A program made the translations under genes and the position numbers. Shown here in pieces: positions 56,877-64,000 of a stretch of DNA of 64,000 bases. This DNA is from JBATTK01 sp049670505 (GTDB lineage: Bacteria; Bacteroidota; Bacteroidia; Flavobacteriales; Flavobacteriaceae), in NCBI GenBank assembly GCA_049670505.1, contig JBATTK010000133.1, positions 5,331 through 69,330 of the forward strand, in the 5' to 3' direction. The notes below the pieces were generated by a model that worked only from the letters and a program-made list of their open reading frames with translations, was not told the DNA's origin and made no database searches. Each line of letters begins with the position of its first letter. Within the stretch, counting starts at the first letter, position 1.

Positions 56877-56908
56877 TTTGAATACCTAGGTTTAATCTTT
56901 TACTTTTG
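56877..56908 (+). promoter_or_regulatory. Promoter of gcvH-vanZ
   Basis: TTTG (56877-56880), 20-bp spacer, TACTTTTG (56901-56908), both at consensus for Bacteroidota. It predicts a start near 56915, about 18 bp before the gcvH ATG. Confidence 0.75.
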
Positions 56909-56932
56909 CTAGCATAACTTTAAATATAAAAA

Positions 56933-57313
56933 ATGAATATACCGGCCGAATTAAAGTATACCAAAGATCATGAATGGGTGAAAATAGAAGGCGATGTAGC
57001 CACTGTTGGGATAACCGATTTTGCCCAAGGAGAATTGGGAGACATTGTTTATGTAGAAGTAGAGACCTTGGACGAAACTTTGGACAAAGATGAGGTTTTT
57101 GGAACAGTGGAGGCCGTAAAGACGGTTTCCGACCTTTTCCTACCACTCAGTGGAGAAATCATAGCATTTAATGAGGCTCTGGAGGACGAACCGGAAAAGG
57201 TAAATTCCGATCCCTACAATGAAGGGTGGATGATAAAAATAAAAATAAGTGATGCATCTGAAATAGAAGCTTTAATGAGCGATTCGGATTACAAAGAAGT
57301 CATAGGTGCTTAA
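56933..57313 (+). CDS. gcvH: Glycine cleavage system H protein
   Basis: Lipoyl carrier of the glycine cleavage complex, 126 residues, normal length. The lipoyl-lysine is K63 in FGTVEAVKTVSDLF, and the C-terminal GWMIKIKISD is conserved. The other gcv genes are not in this window. It overlaps the next gene by 8 bp, so the two are coupled. Confidence 0.96.
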   Translation: MNIPAELKYTKDHEWVKIEGDVATVGITDFAQGELGDIVYVEVETLDETLDKDEVFGTVEAVKTVSDLFLPLSGEIIAFNEALEDEPEKVNSDPYNEGWMIKIKISDASEIEALMSDSDYKEVIGA

Positions 57314-57710
57314 AAGGCATTTGTTTACGATAATTTTTATAAGTTGGATGGTGTTTATAACAGTATTCAGCTTATTTTCTTTTCCGGATGATACCTTGGC
57401 AATAGATATAGAAATCCCTCATTTGGACAAAGTGGTACATTTCATATTTTATTTTATGGTGGTAATCTTGGGTAGCCTGTTTCTATGGGAAACAAGAAGG
57501 GATAGGTTACGTTTGGTAAATGCTGTTCTCATAGCCCTATGTTTTGCCATTTTTTATGGTATAATTATTGAGGTTATTCAAAGTAAGTTTACGGTTAAAA
57601 GAGAAGGTGATCTATGGGATATTGTAGCAAATAGCATAGGAGCTTTAACGGGAACAATAGTTATAAAATTCATCTTTTCCGAGAAAAGGCGGTTAAAATG
57701 GAAGAATTAA
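57306..57710 (+). CDS. VanZ-family membrane protein
   Basis: 134 residues, four hydrophobic helices, starting at GTG 57306 inside the gcvH end. VanZ-like pattern: DKVVHFIFYFMVVILG near 43, and EVIQSKFTVKREGDLWDIVANSIGALTG near 95. Homologues give low-level teicoplanin resistance in other bacteria, but no general role is known. Membrane location is clear. Confidence 0.85.
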   Translation: MLKRHLFTIIFISWMVFITVFSLFSFPDDTLAIDIEIPHLDKVVHFIFYFMVVILGSLFLWETRRDRLRLVNAVLIALCFAIFYGIIIEVIQSKFTVKREGDLWDIVANSIGALTGTIVIKFIFSEKRRLKWKN

Positions 57711-57763
57711 TTGTTTTTTTAGTAAATAAATAATTAAATTAGCGAACATTAAAAAGAATAATT

Positions 57764-58468
57764 ATGGAACCAAAAAAGAATCCAGAAGCCGATTTAACAA
57801 GAAATAGTAGTCTCTATTTCGTCATAGGTCTGGCCTTGGTCATGCTTATCGTTTGGAGAGGCTTGGAATGGAAGACGTACGATGACGATGGTAATTTTGA
57901 TTACACATTGAACGTAGAGGATGAATTGGATGAAGAAGTTCCGATGACCGAACAGATTAAAACACCTCCACCCCCTCCACCTCCGGCAGCACCAGAGGTG
58001 ATAGAAATAGTGGAAGATGAGGAAGAAGTTGAAGAAACTGTGATAGAATCTACGGAAACAAGTCAGGATGAAGAAGTTATAGAGGTAGATGACGTGGCCG
58101 TGGAAGAGGATTTTGAAGATGTGGATGTACCTTTTGCCGTAATTGAGGACGTGCCGATTTTTCCGGGATGCGAAAGTAAAAGTGATAAGAGGGCATGTTT
58201 TAATGAAATGATGCAAAAGCATATCCGTAAAAACTTCCGTTATCCCGAGATTGCTCAGGAGATGGGCGTCCAAGGTAGGGTGAGCGTTATGTTTACCATT
58301 CAAAAAGATGGTAGTATAGGAAACGTGAGAATGCGTGGACCTGATAAAAATTTAGAAAAGGAAGCTGCACGGATTATAGGCAAGCTTCCAAAAATGACTC
58401 CTGGAAAACAAAGAGGTAGAGCGGTAAGGGTTCCATTTAGTATTCCAATCACCTTTAAGCTACAGTAA
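57764..58468 (+). CDS. Energy transducer TonB, paralogue 1
   Basis: 234 residues: one N-terminal helix (about 16-32), a periplasmic linker with a proline run (KTPPPPPPPAAPEV) and a strongly acidic repeat-like stretch, then a TonB C-terminal domain (YPEIAQEMGVQGRVSVMFTI ... RVPFSIPITFKL). It would pass proton-motive energy to TonB-dependent receptors. ExbB/ExbD are not nearby. A GC-rich hairpin terminator follows 30 bp after the stop. Confidence 0.9.
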   Translation: MEPKKNPEADLTRNSSLYFVIGLALVMLIVWRGLEWKTYDDDGNFDYTLNVEDELDEEVPMTEQIKTPPPPPPPAAPEVIEIVEDEEEVEETVIESTETSQDEEVIEVDDVAVEEDFEDVDVPFAVIEDVPIFPGCESKSDKRACFNEMMQKHIRKNFRYPEIAQEMGVQGRVSVMFTIQKDGSIGNVRMRGPDKNLEKEAARIIGKLPKMTPGKQRGRAVRVPFSIPITFKLQ

Positions 58469-58497
58469 AAAGGCCTTACAATATTATTCTAAACATT

Positions 58498-58525
58498 CCC
58501 CGGCCCTTGGGTCGGGGTTTCTTAT
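58498..58525 (+). terminator. Terminator after tonB paralogue 1
   Basis: CCCCGGCC (58498-58505) pairs with GGTCGGGG (58510-58517) around a 4-nt loop, followed by TTTCTT. Confidence 0.8.
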
Positions 58526-58533
58526 TTACCTCT

Positions 58534-58573
58534 TCCGCCAGCTGGCGGACCATAACTGCCCCTTTCGGCAGTT
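58534..58573. repeat. Dispersed palindrome TCCGCCAGCTGGCGGA with second hairpin
   Basis: The 16-bp palindrome of 15346 recurs at 58534-58549, followed by a second hairpin (AACTGCC 58554-58560 with GGCAGTT 58567-58573). Confidence 0.85.
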
Positions 58574-58713
58574 CTGGGTGAGGTGAAAATATAAAATTTT
58601 GGTTTTTGGCCCCAAGGTCAAAATACCTGTATTGGGCTTCGTCGAAATGAAACCGAAAAAAGCACCCTCTATAGCTTATCTCGGAGATAGTCGGTTTCAA
58701 AAAAAAATTATTT

Positions 58714-58748
58714 AAAATCCCGTCCGCCAATTGGCAGGACGGGATTTT
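58714..58748. terminator. Strong hairpin upstream of tonB paralogue 2
   Basis: AAAATCCCGTCC (58714-58725) pairs perfectly with GGACGGGATTTT (58737-58748), with a further GCCAATTGGC palindrome in the loop and a T-run. It could end read-through from the first tonB or from the opposite strand. Confidence 0.75.
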
Positions 58749-58818
58749 TTTTGGTACGCTTCTTGTGTTTTAACATATTGATAACATCCTGAATTTTCGG
58801 GATAAAAAACACATCATT

Positions 58819-59622
58819 ATGAATAAAAACACAGCAAAGTCTGTTGATTCCCACGGCAATGGGAAGAACAGCGAAACGACCGAACGTACCCACCGCAAAG
58901 GCAGTAAGTACGATGCAAATCTAAGAAAAAGAGGATTTATCCGTTTTCAAATCGGATTACTATTGGCCATGATCCTTGTTTATGCGGCCCTTGAGGCCTC
59001 GTTTAAGGCATATGATACGGATGTTCCCGAAATCATGGAAATAGAGCCCACACTCATTGAATATCACCCTGAGCTGAACAAATTCAAGGTGGAAAAAAAG
59101 AAACTAGTTGCCCCTAAGAAAATTGTTAATCCGTCAAAATTCATCATTGACGAAGATGAGGGGAACGTTGACCCGGGGGAGGATGTCATCTTGGAAGTAG
59201 AACCGGAAGAGGGAACTATAGGTCTCGACGCTATTGCTTATGTGGATCCGGATGACGATGCGCCCCTTACCGTTCTAATCGATTTTCTAGATGAAATGCC
59301 CATATTCCCAGGTTGTGAAAATGTAGACCAGTCGCAGCGAAAGGCCTGCTTTCAGGAAAAATTACAGGAACACATCCTTAAAAATTTTGAATATCCGGAG
59401 GCGGCACAGACTTTACATATCCAAGGAAGGGTAAATGTTACCTTTAAAATTGATACCGATGGCAGTGTCAATACCATTCAGATGAGGGGACCCCACAACA
59501 TTCTGGAAAAAGAAGCCGCTCGGATTATCGGCAAGCTTCCAAAAATGACTCCCGGTAAACAGAAAGGAAGAGCTGTTAGAGTGCCTTATAGCATTCCCAT
59601 ATATTTTCAGTTGCGAAATTAA
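58819..59622 (+). CDS. Energy transducer TonB, paralogue 2
   Basis: 267 residues. The membrane helix (about 38-56, IGLLLAMILVYAALEA) is preceded by 37 polar, basic cytosolic residues. The linker is Lys/Val/Asp-rich without the proline run of paralogue 1. The C-terminal TonB domain (YPEAAQTLHIQGRVNVTFKI to the RVPYSIPIYFQL end) is very close to paralogue 1 (shared EKEAARIIGKLPKMTPGKQ). A tandem duplication with diverged N-terminal halves is likely. Confidence 0.88.
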   Translation: MNKNTAKSVDSHGNGKNSETTERTHRKGSKYDANLRKRGFIRFQIGLLLAMILVYAALEASFKAYDTDVPEIMEIEPTLIEYHPELNKFKVEKKKLVAPKKIVNPSKFIIDEDEGNVDPGEDVILEVEPEEGTIGLDAIAYVDPDDDAPLTVLIDFLDEMPIFPGCENVDQSQRKACFQEKLQEHILKNFEYPEAAQTLHIQGRVNVTFKIDTDGSVNTIQMRGPHNILEKEAARIIGKLPKMTPGKQKGRAVRVPYSIPIYFQLRN

Positions 59623-59709
59623 TGGCGATTGTGTAAAAACCTATACACCTAAGGAATAAGTACAAAGGACATCGGTAAGAAGCTATTTATCCTATGGATG
59701 AATGGAGGA

Positions 59710-59752
59710 GCGGAGTAGGGTAGCCAAAATAATCGGCACTACGCTACTTCGC
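59710..59752. terminator. Inverted repeat between convergent genes (tonB2 / MBL)
   Basis: GCGGAGTAGGGTAG (59710-59723) and CTACGCTACTTCGC (59739-59752) pair at 12 of 14 positions. It is placed where both converging genes would need a stop. Confidence 0.6.
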
Positions 59753-59761
59753 TTTACTTTG

Positions 59762-60664
59762 CTACAGATCGGTTAAGCTTTTATAAAAAGTTTCCCGCAT
59801 CACTTCGGGTTTAATATATCCATTGCCATGGGTAGCATCGTAAACTGAGGTAATACGATTATTTGCCTTTATTTCTTCCAAGGATTTGCCCGCATCGATT
59901 TCTACCAGAACCTTGGTCTTAATATCCTCTAACATCTTTACGTAGGTTTCCAGTTCCTTTTTATTGGAAGGCCGTCCATGTCCCGGAATAATTTTGGTTT
60001 CATTATCAATGATCATCAATACCTTTTTATGGGCGTCTATATAACCTTGGACGCTTCCGCCGCTTTTTAAATCAATGTAGGGATATCTTCCGGAAAAATA
60101 AGTATCGCCCATATGAAGCACATTGTTTTTCATAAAATATATGATCGCATCACCGTCCGTATGGGCATGGTGTACATGAAAGGCCATGATGGTTTCGTCC
60201 CCATCATAAAAAGTGATATCATCCGAGAATGTTACTTCAGGTAACATACGTCGGTAATGATCGAGAGATATTTTTTTTTCATCCAGATTTTGTTTTTGCC
60301 TAGTGCGTATTCTTTTACGCGCATTTTCATGGGCGACCAAGGTCGTTTTTTTAGTATTGAAATTTGCATTTCCGCCAGAGTGGTCCCCGTGCATATGGGT
60401 GTTGAACAGAAATGAAATGGGCTTATCGGTTATAGTACTTATGGCATTTTTAATTTTTTCACTTAGATGATCAAATTGGTCGTCGATCATAAATACATTA
60501 TGCTGTCCTGTGTAAATACCTATGTTTCCACCACGTCCTGTCAACATATAAACATCGTTGGATAAAGTGTCGATCGCAATGGATACCTCCTTCTCCTGAG
60601 CCCTTAGGCGCATGGAGAAAAAAACGGACAGTACAAGGGGTATAAGGGTGTATTTTGCGGTCAT
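59762..60664 (-). CDS. Exported metallo-beta-lactamase-fold hydrolase
   Basis: 300 residues from the second Met (60664), which gives a signal peptide MTAKYTLIPLVLSVFFSMRLRAQ; an ATG at 60697 would add 11 residues and spoil the leader. Zinc motif NTHMHGDHSGGN (about 115) with later His in HAHTDGDA and GHGRPS is of the MBL superfamily. The substrate is unknown; broad MBL hydrolases include lactonases and glyoxalases, and the B1/B3 lactamase ligand set is not complete enough to claim antibiotic resistance. It is divergent from ctaB. Confidence 0.8.
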   Translation of the reverse strand: MTAKYTLIPLVLSVFFSMRLRAQEKEVSIAIDTLSNDVYMLTGRGGNIGIYTGQHNVFMIDDQFDHLSEKIKNAISTITDKPISFLFNTHMHGDHSGGNANFNTKKTTLVAHENARKRIRTRQKQNLDEKKISLDHYRRMLPEVTFSDDITFYDGDETIMAFHVHHAHTDGDAIIYFMKNNVLHMGDTYFSGRYPYIDLKSGGSVQGYIDAHKKVLMIIDNETKIIPGHGRPSNKKELETYVKMLEDIKTKVLVEIDAGKSLEEIKANNRITSVYDATHGNGYIKPEVMRETFYKSLTDL

Positions 60665-60729
60665 AAAGGTCGGGTTTAGGATATAAGACGTAGTCACTTT
60701 CCAAAAATAACATAAACATTGCTATTTCG

Positions 60730-60760
60730 TTGCAAAAAAAGCATTCGGGTCATATCTTTG
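60730..60760 (+). promoter_or_regulatory. Promoter of ctaB
   Basis: TTG (60730-60732), 20-bp spacer, TATCTTTG (60753-60760), consensus for Bacteroidota; ATG is 21 bp after the box. Confidence 0.75.
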
Positions 60761-60781
60761 CAAATCTATTATACGTTGTGC

Positions 60782-61681
60782 ATGAAGACTGCTATTAGTG
60801 CAGCAAAAAGTAGCTCTTGGGCTTTGATTTTTGCTGATTTTAAAGAGATTACCAAGGCTCGACTAGCGGTAAGCGTTGTTTTTTCCTCCATTGCCGGATA
60901 CTTTCTAGGTGCTTCCGAAATCAATATTTTGGCACTTCTTTTATTGGCCTTCGGAGGATATTGTATGGTAGGGGCCTCCAATATTTACAATCAGATTATC
61001 GAAAAGGACCTGGACGCGTTAATGAATCGCACCAAAAATAGGCCCATTCCTTCTGGCAGGATGTCGGTTAATACGGCTTTGGCAATAGCTTTGGCATTGA
61101 CTTTTCTCGGGGTAGTTTCGTTATATGTCCTAAATCCCAAGACTGCTATGTTTGGGGCCATTTCCATTTTTTTATACACCAGCGTATATACCCCCTTAAA
61201 GACCAAAACACCCTTGGCCGTTTTTGTTGGTGCCTTTCCCGGTGCTATCCCTTTTATGTTGGGATGGGTGGCCGCTACCAACGATTTTGGTATTGAACCC
61301 GGAACCTTGTTCATGATCCAGTTTTTTTGGCAGTTTCCACACTTCTGGGCATTGGGATGGATGTTGGATGATGATTATAAAAAGGGGGGCTTTAAAATGC
61401 TGCCTACCGGAAAAAAGGATAAAGGCACGGCACTCCAGATTATCATGTATACCATTTGGATGATGGTCATTTCCGTAATTCCCGTTTTTGGAATCACCGG
61501 TCAATTACAGTTATCCATTGTGGCGGCCATAATCATCTTTTTGATGGGAATGGTAATGCTAATTTTTGCCTTTCGATTGTATAATAAACGAGATAATAGG
61601 TCCGCAAGAAGCCTCATGCTGGCAAGTGTAAGCTATATTACATTGATGCAAGTGGTTTATGTTGTGGATAAATTTATTTAA
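60782..61681 (+). CDS. ctaB: Protoheme IX farnesyltransferase (heme O synthase)
   Basis: 299 residues from ATG 60782, chosen over an upstream in-frame ATG whose extra residues are not family-like and lie over the promoter. UbiA-type prenyltransferase with the Asp-rich motif NQIIEKDLDALMNRTKNRPIPSG (about 80) and DDDYKKGGFKM (about 198), about nine helices. It makes heme O, the precursor of heme A for coxA. It heads the block of remaining oxidase subunits. Confidence 0.93.
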   Translation: MKTAISAAKSSSWALIFADFKEITKARLAVSVVFSSIAGYFLGASEINILALLLLAFGGYCMVGASNIYNQIIEKDLDALMNRTKNRPIPSGRMSVNTALAIALALTFLGVVSLYVLNPKTAMFGAISIFLYTSVYTPLKTKTPLAVFVGAFPGAIPFMLGWVAATNDFGIEPGTLFMIQFFWQFPHFWALGWMLDDDYKKGGFKMLPTGKKDKGTALQIIMYTIWMMVISVIPVFGITGQLQLSIVAAIIIFLMGMVMLIFAFRLYNKRDNRSARSLMLASVSYITLMQVVYVVDKFI

Positions 61682-61744
61682 AAAGAAGCGCTCTTAACGG
61701 ATTTTAATTTTAAGCGTTTAATTTGAATTCTTACGAAGCTGATA

Positions 61745-62326
61745 ATGGATTTGACACAGGGTACACAAAAAGAGAAGAACGATAGGGCCAAGAAAATGAT
61801 GCTTTGGTTCGGTATTGTAAGCCTGTTGATGGGTTTTGCAGGATGGACCAGTGCCTATATCGTGAGCAGTTCACGGGAGGATTGGATCAAGGATCTGGAA
61901 TTGCCCCCATCCTTTTTTATAAGCACGGTGGTCATCATACTAAGCAGTATCACATACCATCTTGCTAAAAGGGCCATTAAAGTTGATCAGTATAAAACAT
62001 GTACCACGTGGTTGTTGATTACCATGGGGTTGGGAATTGTATTTATCGTACTGCAATTCAACGGATTTTCCCAAATGGTGGTCCAAGGATACTATTTTAC
62101 AGGGCCAACCAGCAACATAAAGATGTCCTATGTGTTTTTAATTGCCATGGTGCATATAGTCCATGTAGTGGCAGGACTCGTTTCCCTATCGGTCGTATTG
62201 TTCAACCAATGGAGACATAAATATTCATCCAAGGAACTATTGGGTCTAGAACTGGGAGCTACTTTTTGGCACTTTTTAGACCTGTTATGGGTGTATTTGA
62301 TTGTATTTATGTATTTCGTTAAATAA
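61745..62326 (+). CDS. Cytochrome c oxidase subunit III, short type
   Basis: 193 residues, five helices, of the COX3 family (WTSAYIVSSSRED, AMVHIVHVVAGL, ATFWHFLDLLWVYLIVFMYF). The terminal H-F-D/L-W segment is the COX3 signature. It lies 63 bp after ctaB and is followed by a second, longer COX3 gene. The two could be parts of one oxidase or serve different complexes. Confidence 0.87.
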   Translation: MDLTQGTQKEKNDRAKKMMLWFGIVSLLMGFAGWTSAYIVSSSREDWIKDLELPPSFFISTVVIILSSITYHLAKRAIKVDQYKTCTTWLLITMGLGIVFIVLQFNGFSQMVVQGYYFTGPTSNIKMSYVFLIAMVHIVHVVAGLVSLSVVLFNQWRHKYSSKELLGLELGATFWHFLDLLWVYLIVFMYFVK

Positions 62327-62364
62327 TAAATTGCAATTAAGTTGGTTTTGAATAGTATTTGACT

Positions 62365-62393
62365 TTTGTATGGAAGAAAAAAATGTAAATTTG
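62365..62393 (+). promoter_or_regulatory. Candidate promoter of the long cox3 gene
   Basis: TTTG (62365-62368), 17-bp spacer, TAAATTTG (62386-62393). The start codon is 30 bp downstream. Confidence 0.55.
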
Positions 62394-62423
62394 TAAAAAA
62401 TTTGTTAACGCTATAATTTTTAT

Positions 62424-63398
62424 ATGGATACAACGGCTACAACAGGTGCTGAAGAGAATGTATGGGGAGGTGGAAACCGACCTTTAGGAGCGAGTTACGG
62501 AAAACTAATGATGTGGTTTTTCCTAGTTTCGGATGCCTTGACTTTTTCTGGTTTTTTGGCCTCTTATGGATTTTCAAGATTTAAGTTTATCGAAACATGG
62601 CCGATTGCCGATGAGGTATTTACCCACGTTCCGTTCTTTCACGGCAATTATCCGATGTATTATGTTGCCTTCATGACCTTTATTTTGATTCTTTCTTCCG
62701 TTACCATGGTATTGGCCGTGGACGCGGGCCATAGAATGAAGAAAAATGCCGTAATCTGGTATATGTTCGCTACCATAATCGGGGGTGCAATTTTCGTTGG
62801 TTCCCAGGCATGGGAATGGGCAACGTTTATAAAGGGGGATTACGGCGCTATTGAAACCAAGGGAGGTAGAATTTTACAATTTGTAAAAGCGGATACCGGT
62901 GAGCGTGCGGCCTTAGCGGATTTTGCCAAGACCATCCCCGGGGAACGTACCGCGCATGAAAGGAAAAATGGTATTTGGTATTATGATGAAGGTACATTGC
63001 CCTCCTATTCCGTTAAGGAAGTAGTGGAAGGCTTTAGGGCCGACCCGAATATTTTGATTCGGACCGAAACCATAAATGAAGAAGGCGAAAAAACACTGTT
63101 GAACAGGGAAGAATCCTTGAAGAAGTTAAACAATGCAATTGAGGTGGTGGAAGGGGCCAATCTTGTTCATAATGAGTATGGTAGCAGATTGTTCGCAGAC
63201 TTTTTCTTCTTTATAACAGGGTTTCACGGGTTTCACGTATTCTCCGGAGTGTTGATCAACATTATCATCTTCTTTAATGTTATTCTGGGCACCTATGAAA
63301 GACGCGGACACTATGAGATGGTGGAAAAAGTAGGGCTGTACTGGCACTTTGTGGATTTGGTATGGGTATTTGTGTTTACTTTCTTCTATTTGGTTTAA
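62424..63398 (+). CDS. Cytochrome c oxidase subunit III, long type
   Basis: 324 residues with the COX3 helices and the closing GFHGFHVFSG and YWHFVDLVWVFVFTFFYLV. Between helix 4 (about 125) and the last helices there is a polar insert of about 110 residues (about 135-250) rich in Lys, Glu and Gly, absent from compact COX3. Together with the short COX3 it completes the oxidase with CoxA/B encoded 48 kb earlier. Confidence 0.9.
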   Translation: MDTTATTGAEENVWGGGNRPLGASYGKLMMWFFLVSDALTFSGFLASYGFSRFKFIETWPIADEVFTHVPFFHGNYPMYYVAFMTFILILSSVTMVLAVDAGHRMKKNAVIWYMFATIIGGAIFVGSQAWEWATFIKGDYGAIETKGGRILQFVKADTGERAALADFAKTIPGERTAHERKNGIWYYDEGTLPSYSVKEVVEGFRADPNILIRTETINEEGEKTLLNREESLKKLNNAIEVVEGANLVHNEYGSRLFADFFFFITGFHGFHVFSGVLINIIIFFNVILGTYERRGHYEMVEKVGLYWHFVDLVWVFVFTFFYLV

Positions 63399-63458
63399 CC
63401 TCAACTTGTTTCAGCAACTGTCCGAAACAGGTAAATTTTATGATAAAAAGTTTAAATA

Positions 63459-63842
63459 ATGGCACACGAACATAAATTAGAAATCTTTAGGGGACTCTTA
63501 AAATTTAAGTCCAACACCCAAAAAATATGGGGCGTTTTGATTTTCCTTACCATAGTTACCGCAGTGGAAGTGGGCTTGGGTATAACTAAACCCGCAGCTT
63601 TGGTCGGATCTTATTTTTTGGGGATGAAACTGTTGAATTGGATATTCATCATCCTTACCTTGGTAAAGGCCTATTATATAGCCTGGGACTTTATGCACCT
63701 TCGCGACGAAAAAAGTGCGTTGCGAAGAGCAATAGTATGGACCCCTATTTTCCTTGTCGCCTATTTGGTATTTATCTTGCTCTTTGAAGCCGATTACATA
63801 TATAACATCTATAAAGATGGCTTTGTGGCTTGGGACTTCTAA
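63459..63842 (+). CDS. Cytochrome c oxidase subunit IV family protein
   Basis: 127 residues, three hydrophobic helices with the family pattern LKSNTQKIWGVLIFLTIVTAVE, KAYYIAWDFMHLRDEK, and a terminal AYLVFILLFEADYIY. Short accessory subunit. Last gene before a strong terminator. Confidence 0.88.
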   Translation: MAHEHKLEIFRGLLKFKSNTQKIWGVLIFLTIVTAVEVGLGITKPAALVGSYFLGMKLLNWIFIILTLVKAYYIAWDFMHLRDEKSALRRAIVWTPIFLVAYLVFILLFEADYIYNIYKDGFVAWDF

Positions 63843-63860
63843 CGTATTATTAACAGAACA

Positions 63861-63888
63861 AAAAGACGGTATAACAGCCGTCTTTTTT
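63861..63888 (+). terminator. Terminator after the oxidase subunit IV gene
   Basis: AAAAGACGG (63861-63869) pairs with CCGTCTTTT (63878-63886), followed by T-rich sequence; stem of 9 bp. The rest of the window (63889-64000) shows no supported feature. Confidence 0.88.
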
Positions 63889-64000
63889 ATTTTTGTTAGA
63901 GATTTTTGTCCGACATAGGTTCCGGTGAGATCAATTCAAAATAAAAAATTGGATTTGCCCCCTTTTGGAACAATTTAGACTTGGGCACTTTAGTCTACAC

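Larger units (their letters stand above)
58469..58818. other. Gap between the two tonB genes, filled with hairpins
   Basis: 350 bp with four structured elements: the terminator at 58498, the dispersed palindrome pair at 58534-58573, an unstructured middle, and the strong hairpin at 58714-58748. No ORF is supported. Any promoter for the second tonB gene should lie after 58748. Confidence 0.6.

Noticed and set aside
59762..60664. Metallo-beta-lactamase-fold protein as an antibiotic resistance gene
   Set aside because: Only superfamily zinc motifs are visible; nothing identifies a beta-lactam-hydrolysing subclass.

Overview
The window looks like the chromosome of a marine-type member of the Flavobacteriaceae (Bacteroidota). 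The evidence is a complete alternative complex III (ACIII) operon joined to cytochrome oxidase genes, a full-length sprA (gliding / type IX secretion), the series ruvB - queG - maeB - ruvA - sprA - gcvH, promoters with the Bacteroidota -7 box TAnnTTTG, and an absence of Shine-Dalgarno-like leaders. Genus cannot be settled by reading alone. No rRNA, tRNA, CRISPR array or transposase gene was recognised.

Layout. 1-2.1 kb: 3' part of infB and a convergent SPOR-domain gene. 2.3-14.2 kb: actABCDEF-coxBA, a single respiratory operon (menaquinol to cytochrome c to O2) closed by a strong terminator. 14.3-15.2 kb: a GIN/DUF2807 secreted protein. 15.4-25.9 kb: a complete reductive pyrimidine catabolic cluster (MmsA, class III aminotransferase, NCS1 permease, dihydropyrimidinase, beta-ureidopropionase, PreT, PreA). 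Most of its gaps carry 7-bp-phased repeat arrays, and one gap holds a four-helix-bundle (23S IVS-type) gene. 26-29.6 kb: acyl-CoA oxidase, divergent from ruvB. 29.6-43 kb: an accessory island with a P450, four paralogous DUF4242/cyclase-like/AraC regulators, a TsdA-DsrE-TauE sulfur operon, an NTF2-cupin lipoprotein, a FAD oxidase, a decayed second ruvB 3' end and a collagen-like lipoprotein. 43-57.7 kb: core genes queG, SSS symporter, maeB, ruvA, sprA, gcvH, vanZ. 57.8-59.6 kb: two TonB paralogues. 59.8-63.9 kb: a metallo-beta-lactamase-fold protein and the second oxidase block ctaB-cox3-cox3-cox4.

How they fit. The two oxidase blocks supply subunits I-IV and heme O synthase for the aa3 oxidase that pairs with ACIII. 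The pyrimidine cluster encodes uptake and conversion of uracil/thymine to acetyl-CoA/propionyl-CoA plus ammonia. In the island, three promoters (before the DUF4242-AraC trio, before tsdA, and before the NTF2-cupin gene) share one operator design: 10-bp direct repeats exactly 21 bp apart, ending 28-29 bp before a TAnnTTTA box. A weaker fourth lies before the fourth paralogue. This suggests a self-contained, apparently undescribed regulon in which DUF4242/cyclase-like/AraC proteins control periplasmic sulfur oxidation and associated genes.

The other striking signal is the set of heptanucleotide-phased intergenic arrays (GARTTAN, AACTCAT, ATCTAAC, GACRRAA and others), including 11 perfect ATCTAAC copies that stop 2 bp before the ruvA start codon and inverted arrays around the four-helix-bundle gene.
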